Below, in pieces: positions 1-9,584 of a DNA stretch of 64,000 bases (its first letter is position 1; every line of letters starts with the position of its first letter). A program made the translations under genes and the position numbers. The notes below the pieces were generated by a model, which ran no database searches, had not been told where the DNA came from, and worked only from the letters and a program-made list of their open reading frames with translations. Source of the stretch: Calidifontibacillus erzurumensis (lineage in GTDB: Bacteria; Bacillota; Bacilli; Bacillales; Bacillaceae_J); NCBI RefSeq assembly GCF_013303125.1, contig NZ_JABTTE010000002.1:124001-188000 (forward strand), read 5' to 3'.

Positions 1-2
1 AT

Positions 3-1796
3 CTTATACAAAAAGCTGACCATTTCGCAGATCAAATGATCAATGAAGCGGAAAAAATAGGAGCAAAGAAGAAACATTTAGCAGATATTGAGATCTGCGA
101 ACAGAAAATAGCAACGCTTGAAAATAAGAAAAGTATATTAGAACAAGAATTGGCTAAGTGGGAAGAAGAATGGAAAGATCTATGGAAACAATCAAAAATT
201 GATCCGCTATCTCCACAGGAAATGAAAGAATGGCTTTTCATGTATGAACAAATTAAAAAAATGTATGAAGAATATGAAAAAGTGAAAAATGCAATACATG
301 AATATGAACAAAAATTGATTCAGCTGAAAGAATTGCTCGTTTCTACTTTGTTACCATTTACAGAAGTCAATGAAAAAATAACATTGGGTGAGTTGTTAAA
401 AATAGCTGAAAAACAGCTTAGATATATGAAAGAAATTGAGCAACAGCGAAAGCGATTTGAAGATCTTATTTCAGGAATTAATCACCGCATAAATACAAAT
501 GCCTTAAAAAATAAAGAAATTGTAAGAAAGCTTGAAAATTGGAGAGATTCCTGGATAAATGCAATCAAAGGCACCTATATTTCTGAAACTACATCGGTAG
601 ACGTTGCAGAAAAATTATTGCAAAAATTTGATGATTGTTCCCATACTTATGATGAATTAGTAAAAATCGAAAATGAACTACATGCGCTTCAAAAACAATT
701 GGTAAATTATGAAGAAAAGATGAACCAGCTTCTTGCAATTCTAAATATTCCTAGGAAAGACCAAGCCGTTGAAATTGTAGTCAACCAATTGTATGCACAA
801 TTACAACAAGCGATGCAAGATGAAGTATTGATCACAAATTTAAAAGATCAGGCAAAAAAAATTCAAGAAACTTTGAAAGGTGCTGAAAAAGATATTGAAG
901 ATGCCGAAGTGGTCCTTTCAGGATTACTAAAACGAGCGAATACAAAAAGTTTGAAAGAATTGGAAGAAATTGAAAAATTATTTTTATTGAAACGGGATTA
1001 CGAACATAAAAAGGAAGAAATTGAGGAACAATTGCTTGAGCTTGGTGGCGGAAAAACGCTCTCGGAATTAATAGAAGATGCTCAACAATTTGAATATGAC
1101 TCCATCGATGCTGAAATTGCAGAAATCAATAAAAGTTTAACGGAAATCGAAAGAGATCGTTCCAATTTAGAACAAGCTCATGGTGCTGTAAAAAAAGAAT
1201 ATGAGGAGAAAATTCAAGGTAATAGTACTTTAGCGATAGAAGCTGAACAAAAGAAAAAAAGCATATTAGCGACACTCGCCAACCTGACAGAAAAATATAT
1301 AGAATTAAAGCTTGCTTCACTTCTTTTGCAAAAAGGAATTGAATTTTACCGAAATCAAAGCCAAGATCCAATTTTAAAACGGGCTGGTGATCTTTTTGCT
1401 AGATTAACTTTACAATCTTTTTCTGGATTAACCGTTGATTACGACGAAAAAGATCAACCGATCTTAATGGGTGTTCGGAAAAACGGAAGCAAAGTCTCCA
1501 TTAACGGTATGAGCGATGGAACGACCGACCAGCTTTACTTATCGCTAAGGATTGCAAGCATTATGGAATATTGTGAACAACATGAACCTATCCCATTTAT
1601 TGTTGATGATATTTTAGTCCATTTTGATGATGTTCGTTCGAAAGAAACATTAAAAATATTACTTGAGCTTTCTAAAGAAACGCAAATTATCTTTTTTACG
1701 CACCATTATCGATTAGTGGAAATCATGCAAGAAATTGCTGATGGTCATGAATACCAGTTAACGGAGCTCCACCTAGAAGAGATTGGCATCCATTAA
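3..1796 (+). CDS. yhaN: YhaN-like AAA ATPase, C-terminal part (5' truncated by window)
   Basis: The frame is open from base 3 with no stop, so the gene begins before the window. About 597 residues are visible. Most of the protein is long charged coiled coil rich in Glu and Lys. The C-terminal 150 residues form an SMC/Rad50-like ATPase half: a signature-like region around NGMSDGTTDQLYLSLR, then a Walker B strand PFIVDDILVHFDD and an H-loop FFTHH. This matches the YhaN/AAA_27 family, which is known to pair with the nuclease YhaM/YhaO in DNA metabolism. The partner would lie upstream, outside the window. The Walker A half is also outside. Function is inferred from family only. Confidence 0.8.
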   Translation, partial: LIQKADHFADQMINEAEKIGAKKKHLADIEICEQKIATLENKKSILEQELAKWEEEWKDLWKQSKIDPLSPQEMKEWLFMYEQIKKMYEEYEKVKNAIHEYEQKLIQLKELLVSTLLPFTEVNEKITLGELLKIAEKQLRYMKEIEQQRKRFEDLISGINHRINTNALKNKEIVRKLENWRDSWINAIKGTYISETTSVDVAEKLLQKFDDCSHTYDELVKIENELHALQKQLVNYEEKMNQLLAILNIPRKDQAVEIVVNQLYAQLQQAMQDEVLITNLKDQAKKIQETLKGAEKDIEDAEVVLSGLLKRANTKSLKELEEIEKLFLLKRDYEHKKEEIEEQLLELGGGKTLSELIEDAQQFEYDSIDAEIAEINKSLTEIERDRSNLEQAHGAVKKEYEEKIQGNSTLAIEAEQKKKSILATLANLTEKYIELKLASLLLQKGIEFYRNQSQDPILKRAGDLFARLTLQSFSGLTVDYDEKDQPILMGVRKNGSKVSINGMSDGTTDQLYLSLRIASIMEYCEQHEPIPFIVDDILVHFDDVRSKETLKILLELSKETQIIFFTHHYRLVEIMQEIADGHEYQLTELHLEEIGIH

Positions 1797-1805
1797 AATA
1801 AAGCG

Positions 1806-1850
1806 AGCCAAGTATAGCCTTAAAAGGGATCTATACTTGGCTTCTTTTTT
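1806..1850. terminator. Intrinsic terminator between convergent genes
   Basis: A 12-bp perfect stem (1806-1817 with 1831-1842) is followed by a T-rich run on the plus strand. It ends the yhaN transcript and may also serve the convergent nitric oxide reductase gene. Confidence 0.8.
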
Positions 1851-1854
1851 CCAA

Positions 1855-4131
1855 TTAATGAGTGGCATTGCTTTTTATTTCATTTTTCTCAATTAGCGAT
1901 TTTCCTGTTTTTAATCCGAGAATAAACCATCCTAAACAAAGGATTCCTATTGCAAAAATGGTGTCTCCAACAACCCGGAGCCAATGGAAGATTTGAACGA
2001 TATCCTGCTGCAAAAATTCAGCCGAGCGAGCATACCACATACCGTGTTCAAAGCTTGCCCATGTTTGCAAAAGTCCTACCGGCAATAGACTTAATAGAGC
2101 CATTAAGGCAAGTCCAATATTTATTGACCAAAATGAAAAGCCTAAAAGTTTTGTTTTCCAATGTTTTTGTCCAGTCAAACCTTTCAGACAGAAAAGCATT
2201 AAGCCGATGCCAAGCATGCCGTAAACGCCGAATAAAGCTGTATGCCCATGTAAAGGTGTAGTGTTTAACCCTTGCATATAATACAAAGCAATCGGCGGAT
2301 TAATAAAAAACCCAAATAGTCCTGCACCGACTAAATTCCAAAAGGCAACTGAAACAAAGCAATAAATTGGATATTTGTATTCTTTTACCCAATCTTTCGT
2401 ACGGGTCATCGTTAAGTTTTCGTATGCTTCAAATCCAATAAGCACTAGCGGTACAACTTCTAGAGCGCTGAATGTTGCACCAAAAGCAATCACTCCCAAT
2501 GGTGTTCCGCTAAAGTATAAGTGGTGGAATGTCCCGATAATACCGCCAAATAAGAAAATGACTGTTGAAAATAAAACCGAAGCTGTTGCCGTTGATGTTC
2601 GCAATAGCCCCATTCTAGTAAATAAGAAGGCGATAACAACAGTGGCAAAAACTTCAAAAAATCCTTCCACCCATAAGTGAACAATCCACCAGCGCCAATA
2701 TTCAGCCATGGCAAGATGTGTATGCTGGCCCCATAATAAACCAGGTATATAAAACAATGGAATAGCCGTTGCAGCCATTAAAAACATTGCTAATAAATGA
2801 CGGTCATTTTTAGACTTTTGAAAAGCAGGCATTAAAGCTCGTACCATTAAAAATAGCCATAAAAACAAACCAACCGTTAAAAATATTTGCCAAAAACGGC
2901 CTAAATCGACATATTCATACCCTTGATGGCCAAACCAGAAGTTTGTTTGATTATCAAATTTTTGAAATACTCCCATCCATTGGCCAGCCATTGAACCGAC
3001 AACGATGATCAAAAGGCAAACAAATAAAAAGTTAACGAGAGCTCGTTGTCCTTTTGGTTCATATCCAGAAACAGCTGGTGCCATATAAAGACCCGTTGCG
3101 AGCCATGCTGTGGCAATCCATAAGATCCCTAATTGTGTGTGCCAAGTGCGGGCGACAGAATAAGGAAGCCATTTCTGAATTGGAATCCCATAAAATCCAG
3201 AACCTTCTACTGCGTAGTGAGCGGTCACTGCACCAAGACCAACTTGAAACACTACTAATAGAGCTACCACCCAAAAATATTTTAATGTTGCTTTCATGGA
3301 TGGTGTAGGTGAAAGTCCTAACAGTGGATCTTTTTCTGGATAAACTTCATCAAGGTGCGGTTCTTTATGCCTTTGAACAGCAAAGTACCATGCAAGTGCA
3401 CCGATACCGGCCAATAACATGACAAAACTAATAACGGACCAAATGATCAATTCTCCAGTCGGGCGATTTCCAACAAGTTCTTCATTTGGCCAGTTATGGG
3501 TATAGGAAATATCCTCTCCAGGCCTGTTCGTTACAGTTGCCCATGTGCTCCAAAACAAAAAGGCATTTAATTTGTCCATTCGCTCTTGCGTTTTTATAGT
3601 ATCTCGAGGAATGGCGTAATGATCCCTTAATTCCTCAAATGCAGGGTCATCCATAAATAACCCGCTGTAATAACTGCTTAAATATTGGAAGGCATCCAAG
3701 CGGTCTTTTGAAATGACCAACTCTTTTGTCGTTTCATTATAAGTATTCGTGCGCATCTCCTTTATTAAACGGGCGCGCAATTGGGCTTTTTGTTCATCAT
3801 TCAAATTGTCATAACTGCCTCCAAACACTGAATGAGACCATTTGTTTAAAATAAATAGTGCTTCACGGTGAAGCCAGTCTGCATTCCAGTCTGGTGCAAC
3901 ATAGGCGCCGTGTCCCCATATAGATCCGAGTTCTTGGCCTCCGATTGATTGCCAAACATTTTGCCCATCTTTAATATCTTGTCCGGTCATTACTAGAGTG
4001 CCATCTTCTGTTATGACTTTATCGGGAATGGGTGGCATTACTTGGTAAATGCGGCCACCGTAATACCCTAAAATTGCGAAAGAAATAATAATTACAAGTC
4101 CGAGCGATATCCATAATTTTCGATAATTCAT
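1855..4131 (-). CDS. norB: Quinol-dependent nitric oxide reductase (qNor)
   Basis: The protein has 758 residues and about 14 membrane segments, the usual size of single-subunit qNor. The N-terminal extension (residues 1-220), with IGGQELGSIWGHGAYVAPDW, is the cytochrome-c-like domain that lacks haem in qNor. The catalytic part belongs to the haem-copper oxidase superfamily and carries conserved His and Glu motifs: WHTQLGILW, GQHTHLAMAEYW, VEGFFEVFAT, GTFHHLYFSGTP, LHGHTALFGVYG. The family reduces NO to N2O with membrane quinol, for detoxification or denitrification. The start is supported by AAGGAGG seven bases upstream. The gene stands alone. A short palindrome lies in its leader. See also ric at 41.8 kb, a second NO-response gene. 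Confidence 0.95.
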   Translation of the reverse strand: MNYRKLWISLGLVIIISFAILGYYGGRIYQVMPPIPDKVITEDGTLVMTGQDIKDGQNVWQSIGGQELGSIWGHGAYVAPDWNADWLHREALFILNKWSHSVFGGSYDNLNDEQKAQLRARLIKEMRTNTYNETTKELVISKDRLDAFQYLSSYYSGLFMDDPAFEELRDHYAIPRDTIKTQERMDKLNAFLFWSTWATVTNRPGEDISYTHNWPNEELVGNRPTGELIIWSVISFVMLLAGIGALAWYFAVQRHKEPHLDEVYPEKDPLLGLSPTPSMKATLKYFWVVALLVVFQVGLGAVTAHYAVEGSGFYGIPIQKWLPYSVARTWHTQLGILWIATAWLATGLYMAPAVSGYEPKGQRALVNFLFVCLLIIVVGSMAGQWMGVFQKFDNQTNFWFGHQGYEYVDLGRFWQIFLTVGLFLWLFLMVRALMPAFQKSKNDRHLLAMFLMAATAIPLFYIPGLLWGQHTHLAMAEYWRWWIVHLWVEGFFEVFATVVIAFLFTRMGLLRTSTATASVLFSTVIFLFGGIIGTFHHLYFSGTPLGVIAFGATFSALEVVPLVLIGFEAYENLTMTRTKDWVKEYKYPIYCFVSVAFWNLVGAGLFGFFINPPIALYYMQGLNTTPLHGHTALFGVYGMLGIGLMLFCLKGLTGQKHWKTKLLGFSFWSINIGLALMALLSLLPVGLLQTWASFEHGMWYARSAEFLQQDIVQIFHWLRVVGDTIFAIGILCLGWFILGLKTGKSLIEKNEIKSNATH

Positions 4132-4159
4132 TTAATCCCTCCTTATCATTTGGTAGATT

Positions 4160-4175
4160 ATCCAATTTATTGGAT
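4160..4175. promoter_or_regulatory. Perfect palindrome in the norB leader, possible operator
   Basis: ATCCAAT-TT-ATTGGAT lies 29-44 bases upstream of the norB start codon, between an AT-rich promoter-like stretch and the ribosome site. The position suits a repressor operator. I do not recognise it as a known NsrR or Fnr site. Confidence 0.3.
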
Positions 4176-4312
4176 TTTACACTTGTTTTTATATAAAAAT
4201 TTTTCATAAATAAGCTGGTCTCTAATTTCGAAGGCGATTTTTTTCTTCGTTTTTAAGAAACTGATTATAGTATAATGAAGAAAAATGCTTATTAATTTAT
4301 GGAGCGAAAGCC

Positions 4313-4750
4313 ATGTCCAAAACGAAGTTGGAAAGAAAAAATGACTATTTGAATCAGTATTCAAAGATTGCAAATATTATTGAAGCTAGACGAAAAGAAC
4401 TAGGCTTATCATTGAAAGACCTTGAAGAAAGGACAGGCTTATGTATGCCTGCCATTTCACGTCTTATGAGTGTTACAAATAGGCCGAGACTTGATACGCT
4501 ATATAAAGTATTGGATGCTCTTGATCTAGAGTTGAAAATTGAACGAAAAGAAAAAATACCACCGATACCTAATAGCAAAGTTTTCATTTCAAATAACACA
4601 AATTTATACAATGTATGGGTAAAAAAAGGGAGTAATATTGACTTATTAAAAGTGAAAGCAAAAACAAAATACGAAGTGAGGCAAATTATCCAAGAAACTA
4701 ATCCAGATTGGGAAATTTGCACGATTGAATTAATTACAAAAGGAAAATAA
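4313..4750 (+). CDS. XRE-type helix-turn-helix regulator
   Basis: The protein has 145 residues. Residues 15-75 form a Cro/CI-type helix-turn-helix (IIEARRKELGLSLKDLEERTG, then AISRLMS). Residues 85-145 are a small unrecognised domain starting around NSKVFISNNTNLYNVWVKKG. It is divergent from norB with about 180 bases between the two starts, so it could control norB, itself, or an unlinked target. The ribosome site is weak (GGAGCG). No partner toxin or phage gene is adjacent. Confidence 0.75.
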   Translation: MSKTKLERKNDYLNQYSKIANIIEARRKELGLSLKDLEERTGLCMPAISRLMSVTNRPRLDTLYKVLDALDLELKIERKEKIPPIPNSKVFISNNTNLYNVWVKKGSNIDLLKVKAKTKYEVRQIIQETNPDWEICTIELITKGK

Positions 4751-5000
4751 GGGAAATTAAAGGGAAAAGGGCGTTTAGTGCTTGATTAAAACTTACCGAA
4801 CGAACACCCTTTCATCAAAAATAGAAGAGCGTTATTAATATTGTTGATATTTGAATGGACCGCAAAGTAGGGGCTGTTATTTTTAAAAGCATGCAAAAAT
4901 ATTATGATTCTTGTTTTCTCTTATAAAAATTGAAAAAGGTGGCTTAACAAAGGAAACGACTATTGATATAATTTTTTTAATTGAATAATAGTATTTGAAA

Positions 5001-5082
5001 TTGCTAGGGGTGCCATTTGGCTGAGAAGACAATTGTCTAACCCTTGAACCTGATTTGGTTAGTACCAACGTAGGGAAGCATT
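5001..5082 (+). promoter_or_regulatory. TPP riboswitch (thi box) for thiGHtenISDE
   Basis: The conserved blocks of the thi box are present in order: AGGGGTGCC, GGCTGAGAA, ACCCTTGAACCTGAT, TTAGTACCAACGTAGGGAAG. A transcription terminator follows directly, so the operon should be shut off when thiamine pyrophosphate is plentiful. Confidence 0.95.
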
Positions 5083-5104
5083 TTTGGTTTATTGACGTGA
5101 AAAT

Positions 5105-5130
5105 GCCTACCTATTTGGTGGGCTTTTTTT
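5105..5130 (+). terminator. Terminator of the first TPP riboswitch
   Basis: A stem of GCCTACC with GGTGGGC (one G-U pair) is followed by seven T. It is the expression platform of the thi box and lies 122 bases before thiG. Confidence 0.85.
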
Positions 5131-5252
5131 ATTCAGCTTGCGCAACTGTGCGAATATCGCATCAATTTCCAAATCCAGTATGCAGTTTGTGCAACTGTGT
5201 ATCGTCAAGTACCTACATAAATTTGTCAGTCATTTTAAGGAGGACTTGTTTG

Positions 5253-6020
5253 ATGAAAGATACGTTACATATTGGCGGTATTGAACTGGAAAATCGTCTG
5301 TTTACAGGAACGGGAAAATTTGCTGACCATAATCAAATGAAAGAGGCAATAGAAAAAAGTAATTCACAAGTAGTAACTGTTGCTTTAAGAAGAGTTGATT
5401 TAGAAGCAGCAGAGGAAGATATTTTAAGCTATTTACCTAAAAATGTAATTTTGCTTCCAAATACCTCTGGAGCAAGAACAGCAGAGGAAGCCATTCGCAT
5501 CGCTCGTCTTGCCAGAGCATGCGGGATGGGAAACTGGGTTAAAATCGAAGTCATTCGCGACCAAAAATATTTGCTTCCTGATAATGAAGAGACCATTAAA
5601 GCAACTGAAGTATTAGCAAAAGAAGGATTTATAGTACTTCCATATATGAGTCCTGACTTAATGGCGGCAAAAAAATTAGAAGATGCCGGAGCTGCAGCCG
5701 TCATGCCATTAGGAAGCCCGATTGGATCAAATCGTGGAATTAAAATGAAAGAAATGATTCAAATATTAATTAACGAATGCAACGTGCCAATTATTGTCGA
5801 TGCGGGAATTGGCCGGCCATCCGATGCAGCTTTGGCGATGGAAATGGGGGCTAGTGCTGTACTTGTTAATACTGCGATCGCTTGCGCAGATAATCCGGTT
5901 GAAATGGCTGTTGCATTTGATTTAGCAGTAAAAGCTGGTCGAAAAGCGTATTTATCTGGTTTAGGTCCGGTTTCAACAACTGCAAATGCTTCATCGCCAT
6001 TGACTGGATTTTTAAGATAG
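5253..6020 (+). CDS. thiG: Thiazole synthase ThiG
   Basis: The protein has 255 residues, the normal length for ThiG, a (beta/alpha)8 barrel that builds the thiazole phosphate ring from deoxyxylulose phosphate, thiocarboxylated ThiS and dehydroglycine. The [16 protein letters not shown] (the lysine region that binds the sugar as an imine), [12 protein letters not shown] and [10 protein letters not shown] motifs are all present. The frame stays open 66 codons upstream, but that part overlaps the riboswitch. The ATG at 5253 has AAGGAGG nine bases before it. It is the first gene of the thiamine operon. Confidence 0.96.
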   Translation: MKDTLHIGGIELENRLFTGTGKFADHNQMKEAIEKSNSQVVTVALRRVDLEAAEEDILSYLPKNVILLPNTSGARTAEEAIRIARLARACGMGNWVKIEVIRDQKYLLPDNEETIKATEVLAKEGFIVLPYMSPDLMAAKKLEDAGAAAVMPLGSPIGSNRGIKMKEMIQILINECNVPIIVDAGIGRPSDAALAMEMGASAVLVNTAIACADNPVEMAVAFDLAVKAGRKAYLSGLGPVSTTANASSPLTGFLR

Positions 6021-6032
6021 GAGAGAATTGAA

Positions 6033-7142
6033 ATGAGTTTTTACGAAAAATATGTAACCGTCAGGGATTTGCCGTTTGGTGATATTTTTGCCAATGTAAA
6101 ACGTAATGATGTTTACAAAGTTTTGCAAAAAGATACTTTAAATGAAATGGATTTACTAGTGTTATTATCACCTTCAGCGGAAGAATGTTTAGAAGAAATG
6201 GCTCAAAAAGCACATCGTTTAACTATTCAACATTTTGGAAAAGTGATGCAGCTATATGCTCCATTATATATTTCGGACTATTGCGTAAACCAATGCAAAT
6301 ATTGCAGCTTTAGTGTTGAAAATCCAACAGTACGGACGAAACTAACGATGGATCAAATTGAAGAAGAAGCTCAAGCGATCTTAAATATGGGAATCAAACA
6401 TGTCATTATTTTGACTGGAGAATCTCGTGTTCATTCACCTGTTGGCTATTTATGTGACAGTGTGGAGCGATTAAAAAAATATTTTGCTTCTCTATCAATT
6501 GAAGTTCAGCCATTAAAAACTGAAGAATATCGTGAGTTAGTTAAACGCGGTGTGGATGGGTTAACCGTATATCAAGAAGTATATAATGAAGAAATTTATA
6601 AAGAAATTCATGTCAAAGGACCAAAACGCGATTATAAATTCCGCCTTGATGCGCCGGAAAGAGGATGCCAGGCAGGAATGCAATCGGTAAATATTGGTGC
6701 TCTCCTTGGGATGGACGATTGGCGAAAAGAAGTTTTCTTTACTGGACTTCATGCTTACTATTTACAGCAAAAGTATCTTGAAACATCCATTAGCATTTCA
6801 TTTCCAAGATTGCGACCGCACTTAGGAAGCTTTCAACCAAAAGTGGATGTCACCGATAAAAACTTGGTGCAGGCGATGCTTGCGATTCGTCTATTCTTAC
6901 CTAGAGCGGGAATTACATTATCAACAAGAGAAACGAAGGAACTGCGCGATCATTTAATTCCGCTAGGCGTAACAAAAATGTCAGCTGCATCCTCAACGGT
7001 TGTCGGCGGCTATGCCAATAAAACTACGACAAACAGCCAATTTGAAATTTCTGATGAACGGTCAGTAGATGAAGTGAAAGCTGCTTTAAAACGATTAGGT
7101 TATCAACCGGTTGTTAAAGATTGGCAAATTCTTACTGTTTAA
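6033..7142 (+). CDS. thiH: 2-iminoacetate synthase ThiH (radical SAM tyrosine lyase)
   Basis: The protein has 369 residues, full length for ThiH. It carries the radical SAM cluster motif CVNQCKYC (CX3CX2C) after the strand [10 protein letters not shown], and a C-terminal BATS-type domain. ThiH cleaves tyrosine to give dehydroglycine for ThiG. Many aerobic Bacillaceae use the oxygen-dependent glycine oxidase ThiO instead, so this variant fits a low-oxygen life. It lies 12 bases after thiG with its own GGAG site and is co-transcribed. Confidence 0.95.
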   Translation: MSFYEKYVTVRDLPFGDIFANVKRNDVYKVLQKDTLNEMDLLVLLSPSAEECLEEMAQKAHRLTIQHFGKVMQLYAPLYISDYCVNQCKYCSFSVENPTVRTKLTMDQIEEEAQAILNMGIKHVIILTGESRVHSPVGYLCDSVERLKKYFASLSIEVQPLKTEEYRELVKRGVDGLTVYQEVYNEEIYKEIHVKGPKRDYKFRLDAPERGCQAGMQSVNIGALLGMDDWRKEVFFTGLHAYYLQQKYLETSISISFPRLRPHLGSFQPKVDVTDKNLVQAMLAIRLFLPRAGITLSTRETKELRDHLIPLGVTKMSAASSTVVGGYANKTTTNSQFEISDERSVDEVKAALKRLGYQPVVKDWQILTV

Positions 7143-7157
7143 CGCGGTGAATTGTAA

Positions 7158-7760
7158 ATGAAAAAAGAATTGCATGTTATTTCTACGGGAAGGCAATCGA
7201 TTGACACATTAATAGAGATTGTAACGGAAATCCATCCATTTATGGATGGATTTCATGTGCGTGAAAAAAAACTTGGAGCAAAACAAGTTTTTGAAATTAT
7301 TGAACGTCTAGCGGAAAGGGGCGTTCCCCTTTCAAAAATTTATGTTAATGATCGGATTGATGTTGCTGTTTGTTCACAAGTTAGAGGGGTACAACTCACT
7401 TATGAAAGTTTACCAGTTGACATTGTAAAAAAATATTTTCCAAATTTAAGAATCGGCTGTTCCGTTCATTCTTTAGAAGAAGCAATTGAAAAGGAAGAGC
7501 AAGGTGCTGATTTTCTAATTTTTGGCCATATATTTGAAACTGCATCAAAGCCAGGTATTGCCCCCCGAGGTGTTAACCGATTATCAGAAATTTGTGAAGC
7601 TGTTACGATTCCGGTGCTTGCTATCGGCGGCATACGGCTTGATAATATACAAAAAGTTATGGAAACGAAAAGCTCCGGAGTAGCTGTAATGTCTGGAATA
7701 TTAGAGTCTCGAAATCCGTTAGAAACGATTCAGGCGTACAGAAAAATTCTTAATTGCTAG
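7158..7760 (+). CDS. tenI: Thiazole tautomerase TenI
   Basis: The protein has 200 residues with a ThiE-like TIM barrel. GADFLIFGHIFETASKPG and IPVLAIGGI are typical of TenI, which aromatises the thiazole product of ThiG rather than joining it to the pyrimidine. A separate true ThiE lies at 8871, which supports the TenI call. It follows thiH by 15 bases in the same operon. Confidence 0.9.
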   Translation: MKKELHVISTGRQSIDTLIEIVTEIHPFMDGFHVREKKLGAKQVFEIIERLAERGVPLSKIYVNDRIDVAVCSQVRGVQLTYESLPVDIVKKYFPNLRIGCSVHSLEEAIEKEEQGADFLIFGHIFETASKPGIAPRGVNRLSEICEAVTIPVLAIGGIRLDNIQKVMETKSSGVAVMSGILESRNPLETIQAYRKILNC

Positions 7761-7816
7761 CTTTTTATATTATTAAGAAAATATTAAGAAAAGCTTATAA
7801 AAATGAGGTGATTCCA

Positions 7817-8020
7817 ATGAAGCTTGTAGTGAACGGAAAGGAAGTAGAGATTGAACGTCCCATCCAAACTGCGAACGATTTGTTAAATTATTATGCTTTA
7901 GAAACAAAACCTGTTATTTTAGAATTAAATGGACAAATTGTAATGAAAGATGTTCTTTCAAGTACACCGATTTCTGAAGGTGACCGCATCGAGATAGTTC
8001 ATTTTGTTGGAGGCGGTTGA
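7817..8020 (+). CDS. thiS: Sulfur carrier protein ThiS
   Basis: The protein has 67 residues, a ubiquitin-like fold, and ends in the diagnostic VGGG, whose last glycine is adenylated and thiocarboxylated. The open frame reaches 7754, but the ATG at 7817 has GAGGTG at the right distance and gives the family's usual start MKLVVNGK. The activating enzyme ThiF is not in this operon, so it must be encoded elsewhere or be replaced by MoeB. Confidence 0.93.
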   Translation: MKLVVNGKEVEIERPIQTANDLLNYYALETKPVILELNGQIVMKDVLSSTPISEGDRIEIVHFVGGG

Positions 8021-8070
8021 TTGTAAAGAATATAATTATCAAACGTGAATTGGAGTGAGGATGTGTGAAA

Positions 8071-8874
8071 ATGTATAAAGCATTAACAATTGCTGGTTCT
8101 GATTCAGGTGGAGGCGCTGGCATCCAAGCGGACCTAAAAACATTTCAGGAGCTTGGTGTTTTTGGAATGACGGCCATCACTGCTATTACTGCTCAAAATA
8201 CGCTTGGAGTTCAAGGTGTCTATCCGGTTCCTATTGAAGGAATTTCCGAACAAATTGACTCTATTGGTGCTGATTTAACCCCTGACGCAGTAAAGACTGG
8301 GATGCTTTTTAATAGCGAAATTATAAAGGTTGTTAGTGAAAAAATTAAACAATACAGCTGGACGAATCTTGTCGTTGATCCAGTTATGATTGCAAAAGGT
8401 GGAGCACCGCTTCTCCAAGAAGAAGCGATCGATGCGTTAAAACATTTTTTATTGCCGATTGCAACAGTCATTACACCAAATATACCGGAAGCAGAAGTGC
8501 TTTCAGGACAAAAAATACAATCGATTAATGACCGAAAAAAAGCTGCAGAAATTATTTTTAATCTAGGAGCAAAAAATGTAATGATTAAAGGCGGCCACTC
8601 AGAAGGTGAAGCGATGATCGATCTTCTATTTGATGGCAATGAATTTTTCCAATTTGAAAGCAAGCGGATTGTAACGAAAAATACCCATGGAACTGGCTGC
8701 ACATTTTCTGCTGCCATTACTGCTGAACTAGCCAAAGGGAAAAATATCCGTGAAGCAATAGCAATTGCCAAAGATTTTATTCAAGCGGCAATTGAAGATG
8801 ACCTAATGATTGGTTCTGGACATGGACCAACAAACCATTGGGCTTATCGAAGGAAGTGCGCTCAAAGGAAATGA
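8071..8874 (+). CDS. thiD: Hydroxymethylpyrimidine/phosphomethylpyrimidine kinase ThiD
   Basis: The protein has 267 residues of the ribokinase-like fold: TIAGSDSGGGAGIQADLKTF at the start, VVDPVMIAKGG in the middle and the anion hole NTHGTGCTFSAAI near the C-terminus. It phosphorylates HMP and HMP-P to HMP-PP. A GTG at 8065 is an alternative start two codons upstream. The ATG at 8071 fits the family's usual beginning better. The stop codon overlaps the start of thiE. Confidence 0.93.
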   Translation: MYKALTIAGSDSGGGAGIQADLKTFQELGVFGMTAITAITAQNTLGVQGVYPVPIEGISEQIDSIGADLTPDAVKTGMLFNSEIIKVVSEKIKQYSWTNLVVDPVMIAKGGAPLLQEEAIDALKHFLLPIATVITPNIPEAEVLSGQKIQSINDRKKAAEIIFNLGAKNVMIKGGHSEGEAMIDLLFDGNEFFQFESKRIVTKNTHGTGCTFSAAITAELAKGKNIREAIAIAKDFIQAAIEDDLMIGSGHGPTNHWAYRRKCAQRK

Positions 8875-9527
8875 ACTTGTCAGAAAAACGAATAAAAGAA
8901 AGTCTTAAGCTTTATTTTGTAATGGGAAGTGTAAATTGTTTGAAAGATCCTGCTACTGTTTTACAAGAAGCGATTGCAGGAGGTATTACACTTTTTCAGT
9001 TTCGTGAAAAAGGGAACGGAGCGAAAACAGGCTATGAAAAGATATCGTTAGCAAAAAAACTTCAAGCCATTTGTAAACAACACGACATCCCATTTATCGT
9101 CAATGATGACATCGATTTAGCTCTTCAAATTGATGCAGATGGAGTTCATATTGGCCAAGAAGATGAAGATCCATTGAAAGTAAGAAAAAAAATTGGTTCG
9201 AAAATACTTGGTATTTCAGCCCATAATCTTGAAGAAGCTCAGAAAGCCATCGAGCATGGGGCAGACTATTTAGGGGTTGGACCCATGTATTTTACTTCAA
9301 CGAAAACAGATATCCGTGAAGTGAAAGGACCCGAGGTTATCAAGATCATCCGGATGAATGATATTCAAATTCCGATTGTTGGAATCGGCGGCATTAAACA
9401 AAATCTCGCACGTAATGTTATAAAAGCAGGTGCAGATGGTGTTGCAATCATTTCTGCAATTAGTCAAAGCCCTGACCCAAAACTTGCTGCAAAACAACTG
9501 TTAAATGAAGTAGAGATGGCATTCTGA
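8871..9527 (+). CDS. thiE: Thiamine phosphate synthase ThiE
   Basis: The protein has 218 residues and joins HMP-PP to thiazole phosphate. Typical blocks are TLFQFREKGNG, IPFIVNDDIDLALQIDADGVHIGQED, GISAHNLEEA, YLGVGPMYFTSTK and VGIGGI. The ATG at 8871 overlaps the thiD stop (ATGA), which suggests translational coupling. In-frame ATG 8838 and GTG 8856 lie inside thiD and are less likely. This is the last gene of the operon. Confidence 0.94.
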   Translation: MNLSEKRIKESLKLYFVMGSVNCLKDPATVLQEAIAGGITLFQFREKGNGAKTGYEKISLAKKLQAICKQHDIPFIVNDDIDLALQIDADGVHIGQEDEDPLKVRKKIGSKILGISAHNLEEAQKAIEHGADYLGVGPMYFTSTKTDIREVKGPEVIKIIRMNDIQIPIVGIGGIKQNLARNVIKAGADGVAIISAISQSPDPKLAAKQLLNEVEMAF

Positions 9528-9584
9528 TATCAAGACTAAAAGCATATACATATAGCATGTCCGTGAAAGTTAAGGGGATGCTAT

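Noticed and set aside
4750-4830. Terminator after the XRE gene
   Set aside because: GGGCGTT and AACACCC-like segments face each other but do not pair cleanly and there is no T run.
5055-5252. Upstream extension of thiG to ATG 5055
   Set aside because: It would translate through the riboswitch aptamer and its terminator. ATG 5253 has the ribosome site and gives the family length.
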